A stretch of 64,000 nt of DNA from Alloalcanivorax xiamenensis (GCF_009846745.1 NZ_AQPF01000013.1:1-64000), one strand, 5' to 3'; counted from the stretch's first letter, positions 17,355 to 26,494 are shown. Program-made: numbers and translations. The notes: generated from the letters alone by a model not told the origin.

Positions 17355-18659
17355 GTGAGTTACAGTTCCCTGCTTCCCGGTTTTCGCAACCTGTCTCCCG
17401 CCGAGCGGTTGGATCATCTGCAATCCCGGCTGGATCTGTCCGACGAGGAGTTGGATCTGCTGCGTAATGCCGGCGCTCTGCCGTTGGAAATCGCCGATGG
17501 CATGATCGAAAACGTCATCGCCAGGTTCGAGCTGCCCTTGGCGGTTGCCGGGAACTTCCTGGTTAATGGCAAGGAGGTGCTGGTGCCCATGGCGGTGGAA
17601 GAGCCCTCGGTGGTGGCGGCGGCATCCTTCATGGCAAAGCTGGCGCGTCCGGCGGGTGGCTTCCTGACCTCCTCCAGTACCCCGCTGATGCGTGCGCAGA
17701 TCCAGATCATCGGTGTTTCCGATCCGGTCAACGCCCGTCTCAGTCTGCTGCGTCACAAGCAGCGCATCCTCGACCTGGCCAACAGCAAGGACCAGCTCCT
17801 CAACCAACTCGGTGGCGGTTGCCGCGATCTCGACATTCACACCTTCGCCGACAGTCCGCGCGGACCGATGGTGGTGGCTCATCTGCTGGTGGATGTGCGG
17901 GATGCGATGGGGGCTAACACTGTGAATACCATGGCCGAGGCGGTGGCGCCGCTGATGGAAGAGATTACCGGCGGCACGGTGCGGCTGCGGATTCTCTCCA
18001 ACCTCGCCGATCTGCGGTTGTCCCGTGCCCAGATACGGATTGCTCCGGAGCATCTGGACACCGCGGATTACAAAGGTGAGGACGTGATCGAACGTATTAT
18101 TGATGCTTACGCTTTCGCTGCCGTGGATCCATACCGGGCGGCCACCCACAACAAAGGCATCATGAATGGCATTGACCCTTTGATCGTCGCCACCGGTAAT
18201 GATTGGCGCGCGGTGGAAGCGGGCGCCCATGCCTATGCCTGTCGTGACGGTCATTACGGTTCCCTCACCACCTGGGAGAAAGATCGGGAAGGCGCCCTGG
18301 TGGGGACCATTGAAATGCCAATGCCGGTGGGCCTGGTGGGGGGCGCCACCAAAACGCACCCTCTGGCGCGACTGGCGTTGAAAATTCTCGGCGTGTCCAG
18401 TGCTCAGGAACTGGCGGAAGTGGCGGTGGCCGTGGGGCTGGCTCAGAACCTGGGGGCGCTGCGAGCGCTGGCGACGGAAGGCATTCAGCGCGGCCATATG
18501 GCCCTGCACGCCCGCAACATCGCGCTGTCGGCCGGCGCCCGTGGTGAGGAGATCACCTACGTGGTGGAGCGTATGGTCAGCGCCCGGGACGTGCGCGCCG
18601 ATCACGCGGAAGCGTTGTTGAGGGATAAACGGTTGCACGAAAAACGGCAAAGCGAGTGA
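17355..18659 (+). CDS. mvaA: class II (degradative-type) hydroxymethylglutaryl-CoA reductase
   Basis: Class II HMG-CoA reductases interconvert mevalonate plus CoA and HMG-CoA with NAD(H). By recall this 434-residue protein is very close throughout to Pseudomonas mevalonii MvaA, which lets that species grow on mevalonate. The catalytic residues are in place: Glu83 (VEEPSVVAA), Lys268 (THNKGIMNG), Asp284 (TGNDWRA) and His382 (QRGHMALHARN). The GTG start is supported by GAGGTG at 17345-17350. It is first in a unit with CoA-transferase, TRAP and hydratase genes. No HMG-CoA lyase is visible nearby, unlike the mvaAB arrangement of P. mevalonii. Confidence 0.95.
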   Translation: MSYSSLLPGFRNLSPAERLDHLQSRLDLSDEELDLLRNAGALPLEIADGMIENVIARFELPLAVAGNFLVNGKEVLVPMAVEEPSVVAAASFMAKLARPAGGFLTSSSTPLMRAQIQIIGVSDPVNARLSLLRHKQRILDLANSKDQLLNQLGGGCRDLDIHTFADSPRGPMVVAHLLVDVRDAMGANTVNTMAEAVAPLMEEITGGTVRLRILSNLADLRLSRAQIRIAPEHLDTADYKGEDVIERIIDAYAFAAVDPYRAATHNKGIMNGIDPLIVATGNDWRAVEAGAHAYACRDGHYGSLTTWEKDREGALVGTIEMPMPVGLVGGATKTHPLARLALKILGVSSAQELAEVAVAVGLAQNLGALRALATEGIQRGHMALHARNIALSAGARGEEITYVVERMVSARDVRADHAEALLRDKRLHEKRQSE

Positions 18660-18745
18660 GACAGCGTCTATGATCGGTTCGCGGGTGGCGCCGATGAGCG
18701 GCGCCGTCCGTGAGCATCATAATGACAACAAGACGAGGAGGCCCC

Positions 18746-19975
18746 ATGCCCCATCAAACCGATATTCCCGTTGCATCAGAAGGTCCGCTCAAGGGCGTCG
18801 TTATCCTTGACCTGACCCGGGTCGTGGCGGGCCCCTATTGCGCCATGTTGCTGGCCGACATGGGGGCGACGGTGATCAAGATCGAACATCCTCTGGATCC
18901 GGACCTGACACGGGAATTCCCGCCTTTGGTGGATCAGGCCGGCGCGGCGATCAGCGGCTTCTTTGCCCAGTACAACCGCAACAAAATGGCGGTGAGTCTG
19001 GACCTGAAAAAAACGGAAGGTCGTGACACCTTTTTACAAATGGTGGCCAGAGCGCACATCGTCATCGAGAACTTCCGGCCCGGCACGCTCGATAAACTGG
19101 GGTTGGGCTACGATGTGCTGGCCGAGGCGAATCCCGCCATCATTCTCACCTGCATCAGCGGCTTTGGGCAGACCGGTCCGAACTCGCCGCGCCCGGCGTT
19201 TGATAGCAGCGCCCAGGCCACCGGCGGACTGTGGTCCATGAACGGTACGGTGGAAGAGCCGATGCGGGTGGGCACCGTGCTGGGTGATCTGAGCGCGGCC
19301 CTGTACGGCGCCATCGGCACTTTGGGGGCCCTGCGTCAGGCGGAACAAACCGGCATCGGTCAGCGCGTGGATATTTCCCAGCAGGATTCCATTATCTCGC
19401 TCACCGAGAACGCGCTGGTGACCTACACCGCATCCGGCAAGATCACGGTGCCCGAAGGTAATGGGCATCCTTTCGTCAAGCCCTATGGCCGATACGCCTG
19501 TAAGGACGGCTATGTGTTCTTTGGTGCCTACACCGACAAATTCTGGCGCGAGGCCTGCATTGTCTTCGGTGACGAGCACCTCCTCGATGACCCGGAAATC
19601 AACACCATGGCCAAGCGCTTTGATCAGGACGTCTATGAGCGTCGGGTGAAACCGCTGGTGGAACAATGGTGCGGCCGTCATACCAAGGCGGAACTGGAAG
19701 AAATGACCGGCGCCCGTTTCCCGTTGTCACCGATCAAGAGCATTGACGAAGTGGTGGCGGACCCTCATGTGCGGTTACGCGACATGGTGATCCCGGTGCA
19801 ATACCGGGGCGTGGATTTCGAGGTGTTCGGCAATCCGGTGAAGCTGTCCGGCGGCACCCGAGAAATGAACGCGGCGGCACCGGAAGTAGGTGAACACAAC
19901 GAGCGGATTTATCGGGACTGGCTGGGCAAGGATGATGACGAATTCGAATCCCTCAAACGGAACGGCGTGATCTGA
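18746..19975 (+). CDS. CaiB/BaiF family III CoA-transferase
   Basis: Family III CoA-transferases move CoA between organic acids; relatives in the fold are 2-methylacyl-CoA racemases. The 409-residue protein has the N-terminal signature LKGVVILDLTRVVAGPYC, the CoA-contacting NRNKMAVSLDLKK segment and IENFRPGTLDKLGLGYD. The expected catalytic Asp is Asp153 in AFDSSAQATGG. GAGGAGG at 18735-18741 decides the ATG at 18746 over an upstream start at 18710. The context (mvaA before it, TRAP and hydratases after it) suggests activation of the imported acid; the actual acid and CoA donor are unknown. Confidence 0.9.
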   Translation: MPHQTDIPVASEGPLKGVVILDLTRVVAGPYCAMLLADMGATVIKIEHPLDPDLTREFPPLVDQAGAAISGFFAQYNRNKMAVSLDLKKTEGRDTFLQMVARAHIVIENFRPGTLDKLGLGYDVLAEANPAIILTCISGFGQTGPNSPRPAFDSSAQATGGLWSMNGTVEEPMRVGTVLGDLSAALYGAIGTLGALRQAEQTGIGQRVDISQQDSIISLTENALVTYTASGKITVPEGNGHPFVKPYGRYACKDGYVFFGAYTDKFWREACIVFGDEHLLDDPEINTMAKRFDQDVYERRVKPLVEQWCGRHTKAELEEMTGARFPLSPIKSIDEVVADPHVRLRDMVIPVQYRGVDFEVFGNPVKLSGGTREMNAAAPEVGEHNERIYRDWLGKDDDEFESLKRNGVI

Positions 19976-20017
19976 CGCCGTTCCCATTAATTATTAAATA
20001 ACAAAGGAAACCACACT

Positions 20018-21157
20018 ATGAAACGCTTAGTGATTGTGGCGCTGGCCATGCTCAGTGGGGTGGCCGCGCTCTCCGTCGAGGCCAGAACCCTGCGTTACGC
20101 CATTGGCCACCCTCCCAGTTCTTTTGTCGTGGACGTGGCAAAGCAGTATGCGGAATCCGTCAGTGAACTGACCGAAGGTGATTTGAAGGTCCGTGTCTTT
20201 CCCATGTCCTTGCTGAATTTCGCCGAGACGTCCGGTGGTCTGCGGGACGGCATGGCGGATATCGGCTTTGTGCTGACGTCCTATTTCCCCGCCGAATTTC
20301 CGCACAGCAACGTGGCGGTGGAATCGTCCATGTTGCTGGGTCTGCTGGGTGACAAGGTGCGCGGCAAGGAAGGCATGGTCTTCATGGGCGCGCTCTCCGA
20401 GTTTACTTTTTTCCACTGTCCGGAATGCAACCAGGAGTTCGCCAAACAGAATCAGGTGTACACCGGGAGCACCGGCGGCTCTTCCTACGGATTGGTATGC
20501 AACCGGCCAGTGGAAAGTGCGGCGGACCTCAGTGGCATGCGTCTTAGAGTCGGGGCCGCTAACTGGTCACGCTGGACCGAGGCGGTGGGTGCCTCTCCGG
20601 TGACCATGTCCGCCAATGAAATGTATGAGGCGTTGAGTCAAGGCGTCGTGGGTTGCATCGTATTGGCTTCACCGGAGATTCATAATTTCGGGCTCGCGGA
20701 TGTGGTGACCGACATCAACATGGATGTGCCCGGTGGCCCGATGCCGGTAGCCGGTACCAATATCAACGCCGACACCTGGAAGTCGCTTTCTCCGCAACAG
20801 AGAACGCGGATGCTGCGTGCCGCCAGCGCGTTCACCGCCGGTATTCCCTGGATCTACCACCAGCATGAAGACCGTATCCTGTCGGAAGCGGAACAACGCG
20901 GCGTCAAGATTCATCACGCCGACCCGGACCTGGTGGCGAAGACCAATGCTTTTATCGAGAAGGACATGGATTTCATCGCCACCGACTATGAAAAACGGTA
21001 CAACGTCAGTCGAGGCCAGGAGATGATCGCGGATTTCCGTGAACTGTTGGAGAAATGGGCCGGCCTGGTTCAGAGCGTGGACAGTGAACAACAGCTCGCC
21101 GACCTGTACTGGAATGAAATTTTCTCCAAAGTGGATGTCTCCAAGCACGGCCTCTGA
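20018..21157 (+). CDS. TRAP transporter substrate-binding protein DctP
   Basis: This periplasmic receptor captures an organic acid for the DctQM permease encoded 1 kb downstream. The 379-residue protein has a signal peptide (about 1-22, cleavage near VEA-R) and the DctP fold. LSGMRLRVGA (about 171-180) contains the Arg that in this family usually grips the ligand carboxylate. Unusually it has four cysteines after the signal: Cys134 and Cys137 (CPEC), Cys161 and Cys213. The same four residue numbers recur in the second DctP of this window, suggesting structural disulfides. Ligand inferred to be mevalonate-like from mvaA. Confidence 0.92.
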   Translation: MKRLVIVALAMLSGVAALSVEARTLRYAIGHPPSSFVVDVAKQYAESVSELTEGDLKVRVFPMSLLNFAETSGGLRDGMADIGFVLTSYFPAEFPHSNVAVESSMLLGLLGDKVRGKEGMVFMGALSEFTFFHCPECNQEFAKQNQVYTGSTGGSSYGLVCNRPVESAADLSGMRLRVGAANWSRWTEAVGASPVTMSANEMYEALSQGVVGCIVLASPEIHNFGLADVVTDINMDVPGGPMPVAGTNINADTWKSLSPQQRTRMLRAASAFTAGIPWIYHQHEDRILSEAEQRGVKIHHADPDLVAKTNAFIEKDMDFIATDYEKRYNVSRGQEMIADFRELLEKWAGLVQSVDSEQQLADLYWNEIFSKVDVSKHGL

Positions 21158-21211
21158 TCCGATACGGGCGGCCTGGCCGCCCGGTTTACACCAACCTGAC
21201 CGAGGTGCGTC

Positions 21212-21667
21212 ATGACTGTGCTTACCGAGGAACTCAAGAACCATGTCGGTGCCGAGCTTCCGCCTTTTGAGTTTGAAATCTCCCGTGGTGACCTGAAGAA
21301 GTACGCCGTGGCCACAGGCCAGCGGCTTGAGCGTTACCTCAGTGGTGACGAGGCCCCACTGCTTTACCTGTTCGCGGCAATGATGCCAGTGGTACCGCTG
21401 GACCGGCTGTTGCCGGACGGCCGCCAACCGGACAGCGGCCTGATGCCGCCATTGCCGCTTAACCGCATCATGGCCGGCGGTAGTGAATACCAGATACACC
21501 GCAAGGTTTACGCCGGGGATACCCTGGTTTGCCGGCAGAAATTCGTTGAGGTGTTTGAGAAGACCGGGGCCGAGGGGCCGTTGCTTTTCCTGGTATTCGA
21601 AAACCGATTTGAAACCCGTGATGGCGAACCGGTGGTTACCGAACGTCTGACCCGGATTGCGAGGTGA
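21212..21667 (+). CDS. MaoC-type hot-dog hydratase subunit (FAS1-like N-terminal dehydratase type)
   Basis: The 151-residue protein looks like the N-terminal half of double hot-dog hydratases, the non-catalytic MaoC_dehydrat_N-type fold. It opens LKNHVGAELPPFEFEISRGD and has the PLPLNRIMAGGSEYQIHRKVYAGDTL segment typical of this half. The partner half is the next gene, so the active enzyme is probably a heterodimer acting on a CoA thioester. This replaces the single-chain form seen in HTD2/mesaconyl-CoA hydratases. Substrate unknown; from the operon, a 3-hydroxy-3-methyl acyl-CoA is plausible. Confidence 0.8.
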   Translation: MTVLTEELKNHVGAELPPFEFEISRGDLKKYAVATGQRLERYLSGDEAPLLYLFAAMMPVVPLDRLLPDGRQPDSGLMPPLPLNRIMAGGSEYQIHRKVYAGDTLVCRQKFVEVFEKTGAEGPLLFLVFENRFETRDGEPVVTERLTRIAR

Positions 21668-21672
21668 CAACG

Positions 21673-22083
21673 ATGATGAAAAAGCGTATTGAGGCCGGCG
21701 AAAAATTAACCGGGCGGACCTGGCATGCGGATACCGTTCAGCTTTTTCTGTACAACGCCGCCATCTGGAACCCTCACCGCATTCACTATGATCTGCCCTA
21801 CACCCAGGAAGCTGAAGGGCATCCGCAGCTGTTGATCGATGGTCCTCTGCAAGGTGACTGGCTGACCCAAATGGTCTACGAGTGGCTGGGCGGGAACGGG
21901 ACCCTGACAGCATTCGCTTACAGCAATCGCCGTGCCGCCTATGTGGGTGACGTGCTGAGCACCACCGGCGAAGTGACCGGCGTTGATGGAGACATCGTTA
22001 CCCTGGATCTCAGGATCACCAATCAACGTGGGGAGGCCACCACCGTGGGCAACGCCACCGTGGTCATCGAACCCAGCCGTTAA
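21673..22083 (+). CDS. MaoC-type hot-dog hydratase subunit, catalytic half
   Basis: The 136-residue protein carries WNPHRIHYD (about 32-40), the active-site signature of the HTD2/mesaconyl-CoA and itaconyl-CoA hydratase group, with His38 the likely catalytic His. HPQLLIDGPLQGDWL then matches the family. These enzymes add or remove water across methyl-branched enoyl-CoAs. An ATG at 21673 with GAGGTG at 21661-21666 is preferred to an overlapping GTG at 21664. It is closely coupled to the previous gene and followed by dctQ. A role on anhydromevalonyl-CoA or 3-methylglutaconyl-CoA is inferred only. Confidence 0.82.
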   Translation: MMKKRIEAGEKLTGRTWHADTVQLFLYNAAIWNPHRIHYDLPYTQEAEGHPQLLIDGPLQGDWLTQMVYEWLGGNGTLTAFAYSNRRAAYVGDVLSTTGEVTGVDGDIVTLDLRITNQRGEATTVGNATVVIEPSR

Positions 22084-22132
22084 AAGGTATCACCGGCTTT
22101 CACTTCGTATTCCCGGTTCTCGAGGAAAGACT

Positions 22133-22711
22133 ATGTATCGGTTGGAGCGTTATCTCTCCGGGGTGACGGACATGACGACGCTGGTGGGCGGGCTCGCCAT
22201 TGCTTTGATGATGATCCACATCAGCCTGGACGTATTGCTGCGTTATCTTTTTTCAACACCGATTCCCGGCACCATCACCTATGTGTCCAACTACTACATG
22301 ATCGTCGCCGCCTTTCTGCCCCTGGCTTACGCGGAAAAGCTGGGCGCCCATATCAGCGTGGAAGTGGTGAGCGAACGGCTGCCACAACGGCTCCAGTTCC
22401 ATCTGGCCCATTGGCTGATCCTGCTGTCGGCGATCATCCTCGGCTTCATGACGGTGAAAACCGGAATAGAAGCGGTGTCCCGTTATCAGATGGGAGCGGC
22501 CCTGGTGGAAGGCGGCACTTCCATCATCATTTGGCCGGGCTATTTTGTTCTGCCCATCGGGCTGGGGCTTATGGTGCTGACGCTGCTCTACAAATTCCTG
22601 ATCTATGTCATCGGCGGCGAATCCGGGTTCGACGGACCCGGGCAGCAGCGGAGCGCCGATGACGCGCGGAGGCCGAATGGTACCCACCGCGCCACGGGGG
22701 AATCGGCATGA
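22133..22711 (+). CDS. TRAP transporter small membrane subunit DctQ
   Basis: DctQ subunits join the large permease DctM and help dock the binding protein. The 192-residue protein has four predicted membrane helices (about residues 17-38, 48-70, 90-112 and 130-155) and a charged C-terminal tail. GTITYVSNYYMIVAAFLPLAYAEK is typical of the family's second helix region. The ATG at 22133 follows CGAGGAAAG; the reading frame runs further upstream but over the previous gene. Its last four bases overlap the dctM start. Confidence 0.9.
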   Translation: MYRLERYLSGVTDMTTLVGGLAIALMMIHISLDVLLRYLFSTPIPGTITYVSNYYMIVAAFLPLAYAEKLGAHISVEVVSERLPQRLQFHLAHWLILLSAIILGFMTVKTGIEAVSRYQMGAALVEGGTSIIIWPGYFVLPIGLGLMVLTLLYKFLIYVIGGESGFDGPGQQRSADDARRPNGTHRATGESA

Positions 22712-24015
22712 CCGAAGTCCAGATTGGCCTTGGTGGCCTGGTGGTGTTGTTCGCGCTGATCGCCTTGCGCATGCCGGTGGGCATCGCGCTTATCGGCGTC
22801 TCTTTCGGTGGGTTGTGGTACCTGATGGGGTGGGGCATCGCCTGGGGATCGTTGGGGCTGATCCCCTATCAGTTCTCCGCCAACTGGGTGCTCAGTTCGG
22901 TACCCATGTTTCTTTTGCTCGGCTACGTCTGTTTCCACGCCCAGCTGACTCAGGGATTATTCAGGGCCGCGCGGCTGTGGCTGTCCTCGGTGCCGGGCGG
23001 CCTGGCGGTGGCCTCCATTTTCGGAACCACCGGCTTTGCCGCGGTATGCGGTTCCTCCGTGGCCTGCTCCGCCGCCATGGGGCGCGTTGCCGTGCCGGAG
23101 ATGATTGACCAGAAATACAATTCGGGATTGGCGACCAGCACGGTTTCCATCGCCGGCACCGTCGGTGCTTTGCTACCGCCATCGATCATCATGATCCTCT
23201 ACGGCATCATCGCTCAGCAGTCGATCAGCAAATTGTTTCTGGGTGGGATCGCCGCCGGCCTGATTACCGTGGCGGGTTACATCGCGGTGGTGATGCTACG
23301 TGTGAAGCTGGATCCGTCGCTGGCGCCGCGTACCGATTCGCGAGTGTCACTGAAAGAAAAGGTGGCGGCGCTGTGGGATATCTGGCCGATCCTGCTGATC
23401 ATGGTGGGCATCTTCGGTGGCATGTTCGCCGGATTGTTCACGCCCACGGAGGCCGGCGCGGTAGGCGCGGCGCTCTCCTGTATCGTGGCATTGTGCAAGC
23501 GCACCCTGACTTGGGCCCGGTTTCGCGCGGCGATACAGGAAACCTTACTGACCACCGGCGCCCTGCTGATTATCGCCATGGGCGCCAGCCTGCTGACCCG
23601 CTTCTTGTCCTTATCCGGCGCCGGCGACTATCTTTCCTCGCTGGTGCTGAACGCCGGCGCCGACACCGTGGCGATTCTGCTGATTATTGTCTGCGTTTAT
23701 CTTTTGCTGGGCATGTTTCTGGAACCTATCGGCGCCATGCTGCTCACCCTGCCGATCGTTTTGCCGATCATCGACAGCGCTGGCCTCAGTCTGATCTGGT
23801 TTGGTGTGGTGCTGACCAAGCTGTTGGAAATGGGCATGGTGACGCCTCCGGTGGGCATGAATATCTTCGTGATAAAGAGCGTGGTCGGCGACCTGGTATC
23901 CACCAGCGCCATTTTCAAGGGGGTGTTCTGGTTCCTGGTGATGGACGCCGTGGTGTTGTTGCTGTTGATGGGGGTGCCGGATCTGATCTTGTTCCTGCCG
24001 GAAAGGTTTGGTTGA
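22708..24015 (+). CDS. TRAP transporter large permease DctM
   Basis: DctM is the sodium-coupled transport channel of tripartite ATP-independent periplasmic transporters. The 435-residue protein has about twelve hydrophobic helices, and the family motifs GTTGFAAVCGSSVACSAAM, GTVGALLPPSIIMILYG and FTPTEAGAVGA are present. It shares an ATGA overlap with dctQ and ends the mvaA unit. The next gene, marC, is convergent. Confidence 0.95.
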   Translation: MTEVQIGLGGLVVLFALIALRMPVGIALIGVSFGGLWYLMGWGIAWGSLGLIPYQFSANWVLSSVPMFLLLGYVCFHAQLTQGLFRAARLWLSSVPGGLAVASIFGTTGFAAVCGSSVACSAAMGRVAVPEMIDQKYNSGLATSTVSIAGTVGALLPPSIIMILYGIIAQQSISKLFLGGIAAGLITVAGYIAVVMLRVKLDPSLAPRTDSRVSLKEKVAALWDIWPILLIMVGIFGGMFAGLFTPTEAGAVGAALSCIVALCKRTLTWARFRAAIQETLLTTGALLIIAMGASLLTRFLSLSGAGDYLSSLVLNAGADTVAILLIIVCVYLLLGMFLEPIGAMLLTLPIVLPIIDSAGLSLIWFGVVLTKLLEMGMVTPPVGMNIFVIKSVVGDLVSTSAIFKGVFWFLVMDAVVLLLLMGVPDLILFLPERFG

Positions 24016-24042
24016 GCGTACCGCCCGCGGCGGCCTGGGGAG

Positions 24043-24657
24043 TTAACCGGAAGAGGTGAAATGCACCGCGCCCTGGATGCCGGCGATCAGCATTTGCGTG
24101 CCGATCACCGCCAGGATCAGCCCCATCAGGCGGGTCACGATACTCAGGCCGTTCTGGCCGATGACGGCGATGATCCGCGCGCTGAACAAAAAACAGATGA
24201 AAGTGATCAGGCAAAGCGCCAAAAAGACCAGGCAGGTGATGATGATGGCCGCCCAGCCGCCGGAGGCGGAATAGTTCATCGCCGTGGCGATGGTGCCTGG
24301 ACCCGCCAGCAGCGGGACCGCCAGAGGGGAGACGGCAATATCCGAGTCGCCGTCGTCCGGTTCCGTATGCAGCTTGGAATTGCTGCCCTGAAGCATGTGG
24401 TAACCAACCAGGAAGACCAATACCCCTCCGGTGATCCTGAGCGCTGGCAGAGTGATGCCGAACAGATCGAAAATGGATTTGCCCAGCGCCGCGAACAACA
24501 GAATGATCACGAACGTGATGATCAGCGCCTTGGTGGCGATGTGCCGTTGCTCGGCCTTGCTCTTATCCCCGGCAAGACCGGCGAACACCGCGGTATTGGC
24601 GATCGGGTTCATGATCGCGAAGAAGGCCAGGAAAACGGTGATGGCATGCTCGGCCAT
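24043..24657 (-). CDS. MarC/YchE-family integral membrane protein
   Basis: This 204-residue protein has six hydrophobic helices and the MarC family pattern: FFAIMNPIANTAVF near the N-terminus, SPLAVPLLAGPGTIATAM in the middle and LMGLILAVIGTQMLIAGI near the C-terminus. The family resembles amino-acid exporters but no function has been firmly established; the old link to multiple antibiotic resistance was withdrawn. The start at 24657 gives the family N-terminus and drops a long unrelated upstream extension. Convergent with dctM. Confidence 0.88.
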   Translation of the reverse strand: MAEHAITVFLAFFAIMNPIANTAVFAGLAGDKSKAEQRHIATKALIITFVIILLFAALGKSIFDLFGITLPALRITGGVLVFLVGYHMLQGSNSKLHTEPDDGDSDIAVSPLAVPLLAGPGTIATAMNYSASGGWAAIIITCLVFLALCLITFICFLFSARIIAVIGQNGLSIVTRLMGLILAVIGTQMLIAGIQGAVHFTSSG

Positions 24658-24734
24658 AGCGGCTCCGGTTACTCGATATTCTAAATTTCTGGTAGCGTAG
24701 GTGTTACCCGCGCGACAAAGCCAAGTAAACCTCT

Positions 24735-24786
24735 TCCACAGCAGGGCGACCCTAAGCCGCTGTGGGAGCCAGCCCTGCTGGCGAAT
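24735..24786. repeat. imperfect palindromic repeat pair
   Basis: A degenerate reverse unit (TTCCACAGCAGGGC) and a forward unit GCCGCTGTGGGAGCCAGC-CCTGC-TGGCGAAT lie upstream of marC and hipB, which are divergent. The stem is less regular than in other copies. Confidence 0.65.
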
Positions 24787-24862
24787 CTTTTGGCCATCAT
24801 AATATCTATTATTCTCTGATTGTGTCATCATTGGATACAGTAATGTCCATTTTTGGCGGAAG

Positions 24863-25150
24863 ATGATCTCTTTGCTCGATGACATCGATGTACAGCAAGC
24901 CTTTGTTGCTCACCTGCGGCGTTTGCGCAAGCAGGCCAAGCTGTCTCGCGATGCCCTGGCCGAGCGGAGTGGAGTGCCGGCCTCCACCATCAAGAAATTC
25001 GAACTCACCGGGCAGATCTCGTTCCGGCAGCTGCTGTTTCTCTGGCAGAGCCTGGATGATCTGCGCCGCCTGTACGCGTTAACCCGTCATTCCCCTGGGG
25101 AAGCCGGGATGCCCTCCAGTATCGATGAGGTATTGAAGGATGACCTTTAA
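24863..25150 (+). CDS. HipB-like antitoxin, XRE-family DNA-binding protein
   Basis: The 95-residue protein has a Cro/C1 helix-turn-helix (LRRLRKQAKLSRDALAERSGVPASTIKKFE, about 18-47) and a short C-terminal tail. HipB-type antitoxins neutralise HipA and repress the operon. Its stop lies eleven bases inside hipA, so the two are co-translated. The Shine-Dalgarno GGCGGA is unusually close to the ATG, so the real start could be the TTG at 24872. Confidence 0.85.
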   Translation: MISLLDDIDVQQAFVAHLRRLRKQAKLSRDALAERSGVPASTIKKFELTGQISFRQLLFLWQSLDDLRRLYALTRHSPGEAGMPSSIDEVLKDDL

Positions 25151-26414
25151 ACCGGTTCGCAAGCTGATGGTGACACGTACGCTGGCAACCGGACAGGCGG
25201 TAACCGTGGGGGCGTTGGCGCAGAACCGGCAGGGTGTGTTCTTTCAGTACGATGCCGACTATCTGGGGCGATTCGGCAACCTTTCGCCGTTTGGGTTAAA
25301 GGCAACCACGGAACTGCTGATGGCACCCAGAACACCACACATGGGTCTGCATGGTCTTTTCGCGGACAGTCTGCCCGACGGCTGGGGGGCTCTGTTGCAG
25401 GATCGCGTGTTCCGCCAGCATGGGGTTCTCCCTGCCCAGATCAGCGCCATGGATCGTTTGGCATTTGTTGGTGCCTCTGGGATGGGCGCTTTGTCATTTG
25501 CTCCCACCTCTGAATATCAAGTCGCATCGACAGGGGAGATCGATCTGGCGACTCTGGGTATGGAGGCGCAGGCCTTTTTCGATGATCAGACGGAGGATGT
25601 GCTGGCGGATTTGGTGGCTGCCGGAAGTTCCGGCGGTGCCAGGCCCAAGGCGCAGCTGTTTATCTCCCCGGATGAGCCGAATCGCTGCCACACAATGGCA
25701 AGGCCCGGGGATGAGGCCTGGCTGGTCAAGTTCACCTCGCGGAATCTGCCACTGGGCCATGAGGAGGGGCTTTGTGAAGCCGCTTATCTGCACCTGGCCG
25801 GAAAATTGGGACTGCAGCCGCCGCAGTGGCGTCTGTTCGATGCGCCGGAGCAAAGCGGGGCCCGTGCCTGGCTTGGGGTGAAGCGGTTTGACTGGGTGAG
25901 TCACCCGCAAAAGGCCGGACGCCTTCACATGCACAGTGCCTGCGGCCTGCTGGATGCGGATTTCCGGACGCCGAGCCTGGACTACGAAGACCTGATCAAG
26001 GCCAGCCGTCACCTTTGCCGGTCGCCGGCGGTGGGTAAACTTCAGTTCCGCCGGGCCATGTTCAACCTGTTCGCTTGTAACCAGGATGACCACAGCAAGA
26101 ACTGGGCTTTTCTTCAGGATGATGCTGGCGAGTGGGAGCCGGCGCCTTTCTATGACGTGACCTTCAGCCCTCATCCGTTCCAGGAGCACGCCACCGCGTA
26201 TGCCGGTTTCGGAAAAAATCCGCCGTTGAAAGCGATTCAGACACTGGCGGAGCGTGCGGGCTATGGCAAATGGGAGCAGGCACGACGGGATATCGCCGAG
26301 ATCGTGGATGTACTTTCTGATTTTGCTTCCGTTGCCGAAAACTTTGGAGTAAGCCGTCGTATTGCGGAACTGATTGCTCGCCAGCATGCTGAGCTGAGGG
26401 AAGAGAACAAGTAA
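25140..26414 (+). CDS. HipA-family serine/threonine kinase toxin
   Basis: HipA toxins phosphorylate translation components (glutamyl-tRNA synthetase in E. coli) and cause dormancy. The 424-residue protein has the N-subdomain-1-like start, a glycine-rich loop SSGGARPKA (about 163-171) and LVKF with the ATP-contacting Lys. The catalytic loop CNQDDHSKN has Asp316 as likely base, and FYDVTFSP supplies the metal-binding Asp339. All kinase elements appear intact, so it should be active. The target is unknown. Partner HipB overlaps its 5' end. Confidence 0.9.
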   Translation: MTFKPVRKLMVTRTLATGQAVTVGALAQNRQGVFFQYDADYLGRFGNLSPFGLKATTELLMAPRTPHMGLHGLFADSLPDGWGALLQDRVFRQHGVLPAQISAMDRLAFVGASGMGALSFAPTSEYQVASTGEIDLATLGMEAQAFFDDQTEDVLADLVAAGSSGGARPKAQLFISPDEPNRCHTMARPGDEAWLVKFTSRNLPLGHEEGLCEAAYLHLAGKLGLQPPQWRLFDAPEQSGARAWLGVKRFDWVSHPQKAGRLHMHSACGLLDADFRTPSLDYEDLIKASRHLCRSPAVGKLQFRRAMFNLFACNQDDHSKNWAFLQDDAGEWEPAPFYDVTFSPHPFQEHATAYAGFGKNPPLKAIQTLAERAGYGKWEQARRDIAEIVDVLSDFASVAENFGVSRRIAELIARQHAELREENK

Positions 26415-26494
26415 CCGAGGGGCATATTGGCACTATGATCTCCTGGGTTTAGACTACCCCTGGTTCCCCTTGATGCCCTGAGAAATATTTAATT

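Noticed and set aside
17340..18650. 436-codon frame opposite mvaA
   Set aside because: Antisense shadow of a gene with all catalytic residues intact.
17355..18659. A biosynthetic class I HMG-CoA reductase of a mevalonate isoprenoid pathway
   Set aside because: Sequence is class II and near P. mevalonii MvaA; no other mevalonate pathway kinase or decarboxylase genes are nearby.
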